This document shows, one piece after another, positions 7,145 to 16,251 of a stretch of DNA of 64,000 nt. This DNA is from Thermoplasma sp. Kam2015 (GTDB lineage Archaea > Thermoplasmatota > Thermoplasmata > Thermoplasmatales > Thermoplasmataceae). The stretch's first letter is position 1. Each line of letters begins with the position of its first letter. Both the position numbers and the translations under genes were made by a program. The stretch is from positions 1-64,000 of the forward strand of contig NZ_QJSM01000026.1 of the NCBI RefSeq assembly GCF_003205235.1, read 5' to 3'. The notes under the pieces were generated by a model. It saw only the letters and a program-made list of their open reading frames with translations. It was not told where the DNA came from and made no database searches.

Positions 7145-7978
7145 TCATGCGCCATCACCTTTCCTCCCTGGATCGGTGCGTATAATAGCATATATCATGA
7201 CCACTATGACTATGGATATGGCCAGAAACTGAAGCGAAAAACGAGACATGGCCGTTATGAAATAGAATGATGCGCCACCGAGTATGGAACCATAGAGTAC
7301 GGAATAAGCGAACGACCTCGATCTGTCCATCGATCTGTTTCCGTTTCTGTACGCCGCGACAATTATGGATACCATGGATATCACAAAACCTCCGATAAGA
7401 TAGGAGTTTATAGGTATGGTGAAGGTAGCAAGGGGCAGACTGAATTCATAACCGTAAACAACGAGCGTGTACATTGCTTCGTATTCCATGAGCTCAACGT
7501 ACATATACGACGTGAAGAACGGATAGCCCGTTTCCCTGAAAACTATGAAGGCCGCCATCAGATCCAGAAATGTAAGGGATGAAAATGCCATCAGCGTTAT
7601 CACTGAATAAAGCTTCCCAGCAAAGATGCCCTCAAGTAGCGTCACAATACCTATGACGAGCGTGATGGAAACCATGAAGGGTTCATTGACCGGCGTACCA
7701 ATTACAAGGTATCTCTTCGATATTGCACCTGATATGGATGCAGCCCATATCAGTATAGATGCCGCAGCTATCAAAATGGCAGCAGGATATACAAAACCGC
7801 GAATACTCTTACCAAGAAACCGCCTTAAGATGGGTAAAAATGCAAACAGAAAGATGATAAAAGGATTCGCATAGGAAAATGTGCGTGGGAGTATATAGAT
7901 AGCCATGATTATGGCAGGCATCATCACGCCAAAATTTACAAGATTTCCTATTGTCGTTTCCCTTGATGCTGTATCCAT
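7145..7978 (-). CDS. Polytopic membrane protein, last gene of the MoxR/DUF58 operon
   Basis: A 277-residue protein of unknown family with about seven or eight hydrophobic segments (for example residues 18-30, 37-48, 64-85, 100-120, 125-147, 190-210, 227-245, 249-267) and almost no soluble domain. The start ATG at 7978 abuts the stop of the DUF58 gene, so translation is coupled. By position it may be the membrane partner of the DUF58/MoxR pair; function is unknown. Confidence 0.75.
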   Translation of the reverse strand: MDTASRETTIGNLVNFGVMMPAIIMAIYILPRTFSYANPFIIFLFAFLPILRRFLGKSIRGFVYPAAILIAAASILIWAASISGAISKRYLVIGTPVNEPFMVSITLVIGIVTLLEGIFAGKLYSVITLMAFSSLTFLDLMAAFIVFRETGYPFFTSYMYVELMEYEAMYTLVVYGYEFSLPLATFTIPINSYLIGGFVISMVSIIVAAYRNGNRSMDRSRSFAYSVLYGSILGGASFYFITAMSRFSLQFLAISIVIVVMIYAIIRTDPGRKGDGA

Positions 7979-9280
7979 TCACTCACCCATATTTGTCATC
8001 TTTGCATAGAGGTATGAGGAAACGAGCTTGCGATATGCATCCCTTGTTCCAACAACCTCTGTTCTGAACCCAAAGCGTCTCATTATCTCTCTCTTCTTCT
8101 GCATTATACTGTTCTGCTTGTGAAAGAGAGTTGTTCTCAGTGTCCTGTTTTCATCACCTGTGATGACGAATTCATATGGATTAACTATGAAGAACATGGC
8201 CTTGTATGAACCGATCAAATCCCTAACTGAAGCAGGATCTTCGTCATACTCGAATGAGCTTATTATGAACATCATCGTTGTTTTCTTGATCTTTCTTCTG
8301 AGAAAATCAATAGATGTCGCAAGAGAAAATGATCCTGATGGTCTGAGATCTGATATTACTTTCTGCAGGTTTTCTATGGGTGCGGCGGTTCTCTCTGGCG
8401 GAATGTACACATTTACCTCCGAGGACCATATGAGATAACCCACACCATCCTGATTCTTCCTTATCTTATATGATGTCTTTATAACATCAGCCATGATGGA
8501 GTCGAACATCCTCTTTCCATCATGACCTTGGTTCATGCCGTTCCCATAGTCAATCAGAAAGAGAACATCCATTATGCGTTCTTCCTCCATCTGCTTAACA
8601 TAGATGTCATCGCCCCTAATTTTACCCAGCATGGACCAGGCAACGTACCTGATCTCATCTCCCGGCACGTATTCTCTCAGCGTGAGAAAATCGTAACCCT
8701 GTCCTGCCTTCTTGTTATAGTGTATGCCGGTATAGTAGAGCATATTGCTTATGCGTTCGCTTCTGGCAGCCATTATTTCACTGAGCGCGGGAGCCACCTT
8801 CAGATCCACCATTCTAGAAACCTCAGCCCTTTCAACAGCCAGACGCATCCCGTCCTCCGTGTAAACAGAGACCGGGCCCAGCCTGTAACGTCCTATCGTG
8901 TTTGGCGTAACTATGAACTTCTTGACTACCCTTTCGAACGGCTTCAGGGAAAGGAAACCCTCAAAATCTCCTGCCATCTTGAACGTATCAGACGAATAGA
9001 CATAGTAATGAAACGAGGTGGGCGAATTGTTCTTATTGAGAAAGGCTATGGTGAATTCCTTTGGTGAGAATTTTCTTGCCTTCTCGTTCTCCGCAGATAT
9101 ATCCACCTCTATGTTTCTCACAAGCCTTGCAGTGGTGAGATTGAAGATGAGTATATCTGAGGCGAAGACGAAGAAGAGTATGATTGAAAAGATTATGTAA
9201 TACTTATACCCAAGGAGTATGGATTCGAAGATGTTGTACACGGACGCACTAAGAATGAGATAACCAGACTTTCTTATCAT
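7979..9280 (-). CDS. DUF58 domain protein with N-terminal membrane anchor
   Basis: A 433-residue protein with two hydrophobic segments in the first 50 residues, a beta-sandwich-like region (about 55-160), and the DUF58 core (about 190-400) marked by GYDFLTLREYVPGDEIRYVAW. The following von Willebrand A-like fold has a degenerate metal site (LIDYGNGM instead of DxSxS). DUF58 proteins are partners of MoxR AAA ATPases in many prokaryotes, with proposed roles in assembly or maturation of envelope or secreted complexes. The start overlaps the moxR stop by four bases. Confidence 0.85.
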   Translation of the reverse strand: MIRKSGYLILSASVYNIFESILLGYKYYIIFSIILFFVFASDILIFNLTTARLVRNIEVDISAENEKARKFSPKEFTIAFLNKNNSPTSFHYYVYSSDTFKMAGDFEGFLSLKPFERVVKKFIVTPNTIGRYRLGPVSVYTEDGMRLAVERAEVSRMVDLKVAPALSEIMAARSERISNMLYYTGIHYNKKAGQGYDFLTLREYVPGDEIRYVAWSMLGKIRGDDIYVKQMEEERIMDVLFLIDYGNGMNQGHDGKRMFDSIMADVIKTSYKIRKNQDGVGYLIWSSEVNVYIPPERTAAPIENLQKVISDLRPSGSFSLATSIDFLRRKIKKTTMMFIISSFEYDEDPASVRDLIGSYKAMFFIVNPYEFVITGDENRTLRTTLFHKQNSIMQKKREIMRRFGFRTEVVGTRDAYRKLVSSYLYAKMTNMGE

Positions 9281-10236
9281 TTCGGAACCGATACCTCTGA
9301 GATCACGCGATCAATTATTCGCTTGACTATCAGCTTTGGATCATCTGTCTCATCCATTATCGCTTCAGGTTTCAGTATAAGCCTATGATTGAGGATCTCA
9401 AAGGCCATGAAAGTTATGTCCTCAGGTATCACATAACTTCTGCCGCTTATCAGCGCATTGGCCCTCGCTGCTTTCATGTACTTTGCAGTGGTTCTAGGGC
9501 TGGCGCCAAGGTATACAAGTTCATTCTCGCGCGTGCGCCTCATCAGATCCACCAGATACTGTTTTATCTCATCCGATATGTAAACGTTGTCCACCTGGGA
9601 TCTGAATTCCAATATCTCGTCCGGCATAAGCACAAGCGAAGGATCTTCGTATTTCCCTATGGAATTCAGTATATTCAGTTCCTCTTCTCTGCTTGGATAT
9701 TCAAGATAATATCTGAACAGAAAGCGATCCATAAGAGCCTCGGCAAGTGGAAATGTTCCTTCCTGCTCTATAGGGTTCTGAGTAGCTATCACGAAAAATG
9801 GCTTCGGTAGAGGGTGCGTCTCTCCACCTATTGTAACCTGTGTCTCCTCCATCGCCTCCAACAGAGCAGACTGCACCTTTGGTGGCGTCCTGTTGATCTC
9901 ATCAGCCAACACCACATTGGCGAATATTGGGCCTTCCTTGAATTCCATTTTTCTTGATTCTATGTTAAACATTATTGTGCCCGTCACGTCTGATGGAAGC
10001 ATATCCGGTGTGAACTGGATCCTCCTGAACTTCATCTTGGTGTGCCTTGCAAATTCGTTGGCGAGCATGGTCTTTGCTAGACCAGGCACCCCTTCCATGA
10101 GCATATGATTGCCTGTCAGTAAGGCTATGAACATGAAACGCACTATTCGTCTGGATCCTATCACGCGTTTCCCTATACTTTCCTCGATACTTATGACCGT
10201 ATTTCTCAGATTTTCAAGATCTTCCGCCGCTTCCAT
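9277..10236 (-). CDS. MoxR-family AAA+ ATPase
   Basis: A 319-residue MoxR ATPase: Walker A GVPGLAKT (about residues 49-56), Walker B VVLADEINRTPPK, sensor 1 FVIATQNPIEQEGTFPLAEALMDRF, and the C-terminal lid with SPRTTAKYMKAARA. MoxR proteins act as chaperone-like ATPases on vWA/DUF58 partners, here encoded by the next gene. ATG 10236 is preferred to TTG 10248 because GGTGAGG lies four bases ahead of it. It overlaps the end of the 160-residue gene upstream by 23 bases. Confidence 0.92.
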   Translation of the reverse strand: MEAAEDLENLRNTVISIEESIGKRVIGSRRIVRFMFIALLTGNHMLMEGVPGLAKTMLANEFARHTKMKFRRIQFTPDMLPSDVTGTIMFNIESRKMEFKEGPIFANVVLADEINRTPPKVQSALLEAMEETQVTIGGETHPLPKPFFVIATQNPIEQEGTFPLAEALMDRFLFRYYLEYPSREEELNILNSIGKYEDPSLVLMPDEILEFRSQVDNVYISDEIKQYLVDLMRRTRENELVYLGASPRTTAKYMKAARANALISGRSYVIPEDITFMAFEILNHRLILKPEAIMDETDDPKLIVKRIIDRVISEVSVPK

Positions 10237-10696
10237 AATCCTCACCAAGTATTAGCTTATCAAATTTCATTCTGGCAAGCTGATCATATATCCTCGATAT
10301 CTCAGAAAATATACGCTCCCTCTCCTCTCTTGCCCTCTTTCTCCTTCTTCTGCTGGGGGAGTTTAGCATTTCAGTGTATTTTCTGTACTGTTTTATGTAA
10401 TATCTGTACTGTTCGATCATATCCTTGACCGATTCAAAATCCTTAGAGACCTTGTTCATGTAATAATCAATGTCATTATCTCTGACATGTGGATATTCCT
10501 GATTTATATAATTATCTGGAACGTCGAACTGCTCCTTTTTCTGACTGTCTGTTGGATAATCATCCGGAACTCCACGTTTTGAATAATGTTTCACGACAAA
10601 CACCATTATGAAAAGCATCACGGCAGGGATAAGAAAACGGAATATGACCAGCGGATAGGCTATTATGTTAGAAAACATGGTACTAAGTATTGACAT
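10214..10696 (-). CDS. Single-pass membrane protein with basic coiled coil
   Basis: About 160 residues and no recognised family. One hydrophobic segment near the N-terminus (about residues 8-36) is followed by a hydrophilic, Tyr- and charge-rich region. Residues 75-150 are predicted helical coiled coil, including a strongly basic patch (SRRRRKRAREERER). ATG 10696 with GAGGTGAGG ahead is preferred to GTG 10708. It lies between the hypothetical gene and moxR and overlaps both, so it is presumably a subunit of the same system; such small anchored proteins often accompany MoxR-DUF58 pairs. Confidence 0.7.
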   Translation of the reverse strand: MSILSTMFSNIIAYPLVIFRFLIPAVMLFIMVFVVKHYSKRGVPDDYPTDSQKKEQFDVPDNYINQEYPHVRDNDIDYYMNKVSKDFESVKDMIEQYRYYIKQYRKYTEMLNSPSRRRRKRAREERERIFSEISRIYDQLARMKFDKLILGEDYGSGGRS

Positions 10697-11258
10697 TCGT
10701 GTCCTCACCTCTAAAATACAGCTTGGTTATATCCATATAGTTATATATCCCGGTCAGGCGATCGATGATATCCCCACTATCCTCTATCGCAGAATCAGAA
10801 TATTTGGCCCGTTCGTAATAGAGAAGATAGAACTCGGTAAGCTTGACAAAACATGCGAGCTTAGGATCGGTTGATGTTAGATCGATGCTAGAAATGCGAT
10901 CCACTATGAATTTACCGTCAACAATGGCTTCCTCAGGAAGATCTATTCCGAGACCTTTCAGCGTTTCGACTATGAAGGATCTTTCGCCATTCTGCCCGAG
11001 CGCCTGAATACCAAAATATCTGATATAGTCGTTTTTTACCTCAGAATATGCCAATATTATCGCATCCTTTACATTTCCTTCTGTTATGTTCTTCCTGGCG
11101 GATACTATGGTCGGAACATCCCCCACAGTTTTTACCTTTATGACGGTTTTCACCTCTTCCTTGACCCTTTTACGCCCAAAGTTAAAAAGGGATTTCTTCT
11201 GCTTCTTCTGAGGTTCAGAATTGAAATCTATCTTTGCCTGCTTATCATCATCTGCCAA
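10683..11258 (-). CDS. Cytosolic protein of the MoxR operon, DUF4129-like by position
   Basis: A 191-residue protein without signal peptide or membrane segment. A basic Lys-rich N-terminus (residues 1-45) precedes a helical domain whose mid-section (ITEGNVKDAIILAYSEVKNDYIRYFG) resembles the alpha-helical pattern seen in DUF4129-type domains that accompany MoxR genes. That resemblance is by eye and weak. It starts one base after the end of the 917-residue gene and overlaps the next gene. Confidence 0.6.
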   Translation of the reverse strand: MADDDKQAKIDFNSEPQKKQKKSLFNFGRKRVKEEVKTVIKVKTVGDVPTIVSARKNITEGNVKDAIILAYSEVKNDYIRYFGIQALGQNGERSFIVETLKGLGIDLPEEAIVDGKFIVDRISSIDLTSTDPKLACFVKLTEFYLLYYERAKYSDSAIEDSGDIIDRLTGIYNYMDITKLYFRGEDTNVNT

Positions 11259-14012
11259 TCAGATCACCTCTATGCTGGTTTGATATTCCTGTATTGTACC
11301 ATTTATATATTGCCTGTAATACTTGGTGAAATCAGCCGCAGGATAACGTATTATAACGACTATCTCAGATGAGAGATTTATGTAAATATTTCCGATAGTA
11401 ACATTATCCGAATTTATTGGCTCTGTTACGTTAGGCATGCCGCTCGTTTCAATGTCCATGGTGGTATTGTTTATTGATACATTGAAACCTATAAATGTTA
11501 TATTGTGTATGTATCCGGTTACGAAAGCATTCTGGCTTCCAGTTATGTTAAATTGATTAATGATAGTAAAATTATCTATCAACCCATATACAGACTGGGA
11601 TTTGAAACTTTTAACTTCATTCGTAACATTGAATACAACTATTCTCGTTGTAAACGTTGAATTCAGATTCACAGCCGTGGAATTGACAGGATTCACATTT
11701 GAAACTTTAAGGAAGGCTTTGAATTCATATGTACCGGCGGTCAACAGGTAGGCAACTTCAGTCTTGACCGTTCTGCCAGTATAGTTCACAGAGGGCGAGA
11801 CGCCTGATCCTGAGATAATCGAGAAATACCATGAGGTTACTGACTCGTTTTCCACAACGATCAAGTACGGTTTCAGATTGGATGAAATGCTAATATTCGA
11901 AGAAAGCTGAGTATAGTTGTGGAACGGCAGGAACGATGCATTGCTGTAGGTGAAACTGTAATTGGATCTTGGCAGAGTATAATTCACATACAGTCTGCTG
12001 CCATTATCTGCAAGAGATGGTTTTATTTCGAAGCTGCCCCCGTTCATAATTATACTTGCTTCGGGTATTCTCTGACCGGTCAGATTGAAGAACCTCGAGT
12101 AGTTGTATAGATCAAATGAAAGCCTGTATAGCGTTCTGTTTATCAGATTTACGTTTTCATGCGTATCTGCAGTGAGGTTTACGCTAAGGTTCCCTTTGTA
12201 ATCAAGGAAATAAAACCTCATGTGATAATAACCCGAATAATACAGAGTCAGATTATCTGTACCAGCTGCGCTCGTATTCCCAAGGTATCTGTATTCCTTC
12301 GTGTCAAATATCATGAACATCTCAAATTCTGAATTATCTACTGTTCTACCATTTTCAACGAATGTTAGGTTCAGGTATAGCATCTTTACACCGCTTATGG
12401 ACGATGCATTCAGGCTTGGGCTGTATGATATAGGTACGGAAAGAGATGTGGATTGCGATATTCCCACTCCAAGAGATGCTGCAGGAGTCAGATTTTTGTT
12501 GATGACCGTATTGCTTGATATACTTTCGTTAAATTCTTCTGTGATATATCCAGGCGAACTGATACTAAATGTGTAATTCCCCTGCATGAGTGAAATATTA
12601 CCGGATCCATCGAAGGAAAGGTTAGCTACAGGAACACCGCCTGAGTATACTGTAATGTTATAGGGAATTGGACCTGTGTAATTCCCAATGTTGAACCTAA
12701 CGTTATCGGAGGATCCGGGAAGGGGAACAAAGACAAGATTATGAACCGTGATGGCTTTCAATATCGCCACTGAAAAATTATCAGGGTAGAATCCCGGTGC
12801 GTATGCGGTGAAATTGTAATACCCTTCCGACAGGAGCGTTATATTATAATAGCCGAGACTGTTCGTTCTGTTTATGATGTAAAAACCTGTTCCCTGAACT
12901 GATATTGTGAAATTTATGTAATGATTCGTTATGGGAATGATAAGACCGCTGTCGTTGTAATATGCTAGGCCTCTTAATACGTAAATTCCGCTGGAATTTG
13001 CTATTATGCTTGACTGGTTCATGTGCGATATTAAGGACGACTGCTTACCACCAAGTATGGGATCAGCTGCAGGCAATGTTATGTTTACGTTGCTGACGTT
13101 TGATGTCACCATCAAGGTAGCATTTCCATATCCATATCCTGGTGCCGTGGCGAGTAAAAGGACAGGACCTGCGCTGACGTTTATGGTGTAAAATCCAGTT
13201 GCATTGGCGTAAACGTAGGCACCTTCATATATAACCTGGGCGCCACCCACGTTATTGCCTTCAATGTTCTTAACAAAACCAGAAACAACTATGTCTCTGA
13301 TTCCAGATGTATGCAGCGTTATGTTCTGGAACAGGTTTTTTCCGTTTACGGTGATCATCTCTGGTGTTACGTTAACCGCAAAACCCGGTTTCGAAACGGT
13401 CACAATATATGTACCATTATAGAGGCTAGTTTCATAGCTTCCTACGGAATTGGATTGAGCCTCAACGCTCTTTCCATGCGTGAAGAACACGGACACATAT
13501 GGTATCTGTGTACCGTTAAAGATCGTGAATCCATGTACATAATATTTTTCAGATGGCCTGAAACTAAGATTTAGCCAGACGGTTCCTGATGTTATAAAAT
13601 TGAAGTAATGATAGACTGTGTTGTATCCATAGACGAAAAATGCCAGGTTGGCCCTTCCTGTTTTCAGTATGCCTATCCGGTAATATCCATTGGATGAAAC
13701 GCTGTAATACGTGGAATATGGGCCAGCAGCCACAGTCAGGAGCGTATCTGAAATCTTGGCACCGGAGGTACCGTTTGAGATATAACCCTCTATCCATATG
13801 GTTCCATTTCCAGTAGGTATGAAGTAGGATGAGTTCAGACCCACGGAATACTTGTTAATGCTTTGATTCATGAATATTATCTGTTCCTTTGGTAATTTGT
13901 TTGTCTTCATGTGTATTGGATTGCCCGTAGGATAACCTACATTTGCAAAGGCAAATATTGACGAAAAGATAATAATACCCAATACGACCAATGCTAGATA
14001 TTTAGGAGACAA
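11259..14012 (-). CDS. Large exported beta-sandwich repeat protein heading the MoxR operon
   Basis: 917 residues with an N-terminal signal peptide or anchor (LALVVLGIIIFSSIFAFA, about 6-23). The rest is Ser/Thr/Asn/Tyr/Gly-rich, with many N-x-S/T sequons expected for a surface glycoprotein. Repeated units read like carboxypeptidase-regulatory or PEGA-type folds (for example YTINVSAGPVLLLATAPGYG, YNITLLSEGYYNFTAYAPGF, NISLMQGNYTFSISSPGY). No C-terminal membrane segment is visible. The TTG start at 14012 is chosen because a TATA-like AATTTAAATATGG at about 14027-14039 lies about 25 bases upstream. It is the first gene of the operon and the likely substrate or product of the MoxR/DUF58 machinery (inference). 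Confidence 0.8.
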   Translation of the reverse strand: MSPKYLALVVLGIIIFSSIFAFANVGYPTGNPIHMKTNKLPKEQIIFMNQSINKYSVGLNSSYFIPTGNGTIWIEGYISNGTSGAKISDTLLTVAAGPYSTYYSVSSNGYYRIGILKTGRANLAFFVYGYNTVYHYFNFITSGTVWLNLSFRPSEKYYVHGFTIFNGTQIPYVSVFFTHGKSVEAQSNSVGSYETSLYNGTYIVTVSKPGFAVNVTPEMITVNGKNLFQNITLHTSGIRDIVVSGFVKNIEGNNVGGAQVIYEGAYVYANATGFYTINVSAGPVLLLATAPGYGYGNATLMVTSNVSNVNITLPAADPILGGKQSSLISHMNQSSIIANSSGIYVLRGLAYYNDSGLIIPITNHYINFTISVQGTGFYIINRTNSLGYYNITLLSEGYYNFTAYAPGFYPDNFSVAILKAITVHNLVFVPLPGSSDNVRFNIGNYTGPIPYNITVYSGGVPVANLSFDGSGNISLMQGNYTFSISSPGYITEEFNESISSNTVINKNLTPAASLGVGISQSTSLSVPISYSPSLNASSISGVKMLYLNLTFVENGRTVDNSEFEMFMIFDTKEYRYLGNTSAAGTDNLTLYYSGYYHMRFYFLDYKGNLSVNLTADTHENVNLINRTLYRLSFDLYNYSRFFNLTGQRIPEASIIMNGGSFEIKPSLADNGSRLYVNYTLPRSNYSFTYSNASFLPFHNYTQLSSNISISSNLKPYLIVVENESVTSWYFSIISGSGVSPSVNYTGRTVKTEVAYLLTAGTYEFKAFLKVSNVNPVNSTAVNLNSTFTTRIVVFNVTNEVKSFKSQSVYGLIDNFTIINQFNITGSQNAFVTGYIHNITFIGFNVSINNTTMDIETSGMPNVTEPINSDNVTIGNIYINLSSEIVVIIRYPAADFTKYYRQYINGTIQEYQTSIEVI

Positions 14013-14275
14013 TGTAAAACTACCGCAATACCATATTTAAATTTTTCTACGATGTTATCGTTTCCTGAACAGATTATCCTGTGTTCGATCCAAAGGTAAC
14101 ATCGATCCGTTTAAGTAGGAAATGAATCGCTATAGCCAGGTATCCATACCCAGCCCACGAAGGATGGAAGGATGGACGGAGGAGATTTCGCGAAAGTGCC
14201 ATTAATACAATATTTCAGAGCGAATAGCCCGTGCTCTAATCAGCTTTATTCTACGAATTATCACGGAATACAGCG

Positions 14276-15808
14276 TCATCTTACCTTAACTGCCACACCC
14301 TTCTTCAATTCGATCATTGCCCTTGCCGGCATCTTTGCTATGCCGACGCCGCGGATCTCACCATTATGGACAAGCACAACCTCGTCTTCCTGCCTGATGT
14401 CCTCAGTGGCGTCAACAACCCCCATGGCGTAGACGTTTGAAGTGGGTTTGAAGTCATCTATCTCCACAAGGAATTTTCCATTGTTAAGAAACATATCTGC
14501 TGAGGCCTTATTTATGGTGAACTTTCCCATCTTTTCATTGTATACAAACAGAATTTTCCCATCCTTTACTAGCATATCCTGATTGTAATTTCTCCTTATA
14601 GTGTATCCGGATATCAATGGCATCAGCCAATCCCCAAACTGGTATTTAAGTATGGAATTATATTTGACAATTTTCTGATTTACTGATTTCCCAGAATTTG
14701 CCTCTCTCTTCAATATATCATTTAGTTTCGACAGATTTGCAGATTTGAACTCTATGACTTCATATGGATATGGTATGGCTTCGGTGATAAATTCCAGATC
14801 ATCAGGAATGAAGGCTATTACCTTTCTGTATCTGTTTCGATCCATATAGCTCCGCATCATGCGCTTCATCATGACCTTTTCATCCTCATACCAGAGCCCA
14901 ATCACAGGTATATCGTAAAACCTTGGAGGGTACGTTTCTTCCAGCTCCCTTGGTACTATACCAAGAGGTGATGTAACTATTATTTCATGAATATATTTTC
15001 TCAGATCACCTATGGCTCCGATCACCTTCTGATGGCTTCTGGAATAAGAATAGGGCTTCTTTGCAGAGCATGGAAGTATAAGCGCCACGTCCAGATCGGG
15101 CTTCATGTATGAATTGCTTATATAGTTGCGGTACCTTATCAGGTCTGGCCTGTACAGATCCTCTATGGTGTTCGCCTTTATGTAAGGGGTACGCGCAGGA
15201 AATACGCTCTCGAATTCCTGATAATATGAATAATCGGCTATGCGCACTATCTCTGCAGCCTTGCTGGATACGACGGTTTTTTCGACAATTTCTCTCAGCG
15301 TACCGTCTGCTATTGAACTGCGTATGTCCTGGATGATCTCAGAGATGAACACATTATTCTCAGCTGAAACGTCATGATCCGTTCGATCTATTCCAAATGG
15401 AGTGAATCTATAGCCCATCTTACCCTGCATCTCCAGGACTGAATCATCGAAAAACGATACACCAAGGTAAACCAGCGCGGGTATCGAAAACGGATCACTC
15501 AATCCTGAGATAAATATCAGCTTGGAAAAGCCGTATTTCGAATGTATGTCCATGATCAGCCTTACAAGATCCTTCGGCTTCCTTACAAGTTCCATACCAT
15601 TGGGTATTATGATGAGATTTTCAGTCTCCAGCAATTCCTGTTTTATCTTTGCTGGATAGAGTATCTGCCTCGGTATTCTTTCTCCAAGAATTTCTATATA
15701 TTTCTCATCATAATTTATATCAGAGGCTGTTCTGAGTACTGCCGGAAAAACTACATCGCCAATTTTTCCGTATCTGGAATAACCGAATATGGCCTGATCC
15801 TCAATCAT
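14276..15808 (-). CDS. arcS: Archaeosine synthase (ArcS/TgtA2)
   Basis: The 510-residue protein carries the ArcS-specific motif PCSAKKPYSYSRSH (about residues 248-261), the family's catalytic region, and a C-terminal PUA domain (about 430-510, ending RAMIELKKGVAVKVR). It has a TGT-like N-terminal half without the classic TGT active site. It converts preQ0 at position 15 of tRNA towards archaeosine. QueD and QueC, which make preQ0, are encoded at 39.4-40.6 kb. CTTTAAATAATCC about 25 bases before ATG 15808 indicates a leaderless transcript. Confidence 0.9.
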   Translation of the reverse strand: MIEDQAIFGYSRYGKIGDVVFPAVLRTASDINYDEKYIEILGERIPRQILYPAKIKQELLETENLIIIPNGMELVRKPKDLVRLIMDIHSKYGFSKLIFISGLSDPFSIPALVYLGVSFFDDSVLEMQGKMGYRFTPFGIDRTDHDVSAENNVFISEIIQDIRSSIADGTLREIVEKTVVSSKAAEIVRIADYSYYQEFESVFPARTPYIKANTIEDLYRPDLIRYRNYISNSYMKPDLDVALILPCSAKKPYSYSRSHQKVIGAIGDLRKYIHEIIVTSPLGIVPRELEETYPPRFYDIPVIGLWYEDEKVMMKRMMRSYMDRNRYRKVIAFIPDDLEFITEAIPYPYEVIEFKSANLSKLNDILKREANSGKSVNQKIVKYNSILKYQFGDWLMPLISGYTIRRNYNQDMLVKDGKILFVYNEKMGKFTINKASADMFLNNGKFLVEIDDFKPTSNVYAMGVVDATEDIRQEDEVVLVHNGEIRGVGIAKMPARAMIELKKGVAVKVR

Positions 15809-15908
15809 TTATTTACGATATTTTGACAGGATTATTTAAAGTTCGTATCACAAAAAGTACTACCCATCTATTTGGCCTTTCATTGAATATTTTTATAGAT
15901 TAGGAAAA

Positions 15909-15990
15909 CGCGGGGAGTGGGATTCGAACCCACGCTCTCATAAGAGAAACAGCTTAGCAGGCTGCCGCCTTACCTCTGGGCCATCCCCGC
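15909..15990 (-). tRNA. tRNA-Ser (GCU)
   Basis: An 82-nt class II tRNA on the minus strand. The acceptor stem is GCGGGGA/TCCCCGC, the anticodon is GCT in a CTGCTAAG loop, the variable arm is long, the T-arm contains GGTTCGAATCC, and the discriminator is G at 15909, as expected for serine. It begins eight bases after the stop of the 53-residue gene, so it probably shares that transcript. Confidence 0.96.
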
Positions 15991-15998
15991 CCACAATC

Positions 15999-16160
15999 TC
16001 ACTGGCTGAACCTCTCCTGAAGGTCGTTGGCTATCTGCTCCAGCATCTCTTCGAAGTCCTCGTTCTCAAAGGTGAATATTTCTCCGCTCGGTAGAATTAT
16101 TTTCGCATAATATATATCGCCATCCTTAGATACCTCAACCTGAGCCAGTTCCTCTGTCAT
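15999..16160 (-). CDS. 53-residue acidic small protein
   Basis: The minus-strand frame from ATG 16160 to TGA 15999 encodes a 53-residue, Glu/Asp-rich protein (MTEELAQVEVSKDGD...NDLQERFSQ). It is predicted as a short beta-hairpin (IYYAKIILPSGEIFTF) followed by an amphipathic helix (EEMLEQIANDLQERF). Codon use is good and a TATA-like sequence at about 16184-16196 lies 25-30 bases before the start, so it is very probably a real leaderless gene. I do not recognise the family. It sits directly upstream of tRNA-Ser(GCU). Confidence 0.65.
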   Translation of the reverse strand: MTEELAQVEVSKDGDIYYAKIILPSGEIFTFENEDFEEMLEQIANDLQERFSQ

Positions 16161-16183
16161 ACCTATCAAGCCTTAAATGATTT

Positions 16184-16198
16184 GCCTATATTATACTT
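16184..16198. promoter_or_regulatory. Shared TATA region between the 53-residue gene and the Taw2-like gene
   Basis: CCTATATTATACTTT reads as a TATA box on both strands. On the minus strand it sits about 30 bases before ATG 16160. On the plus strand it lies about 60 bases before ATG 16252, or closer to the in-frame TTG 16207. Confidence 0.45.
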
Positions 16199-16251
16199 TT
16201 ACGCAATTGTCCTCTGGCGTTCGAAACGATAATGATCGCGTTTATATCCCG

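Noticed and set aside
14041-14275. Possible RNA gene between the 917-residue gene and arcS, with a TCCAT/ATGGA stem near 14150
   Set aside because: Weak pairing, no clear promoter for it, and no match to RNase P RNA, SRP RNA or 5S rRNA features.
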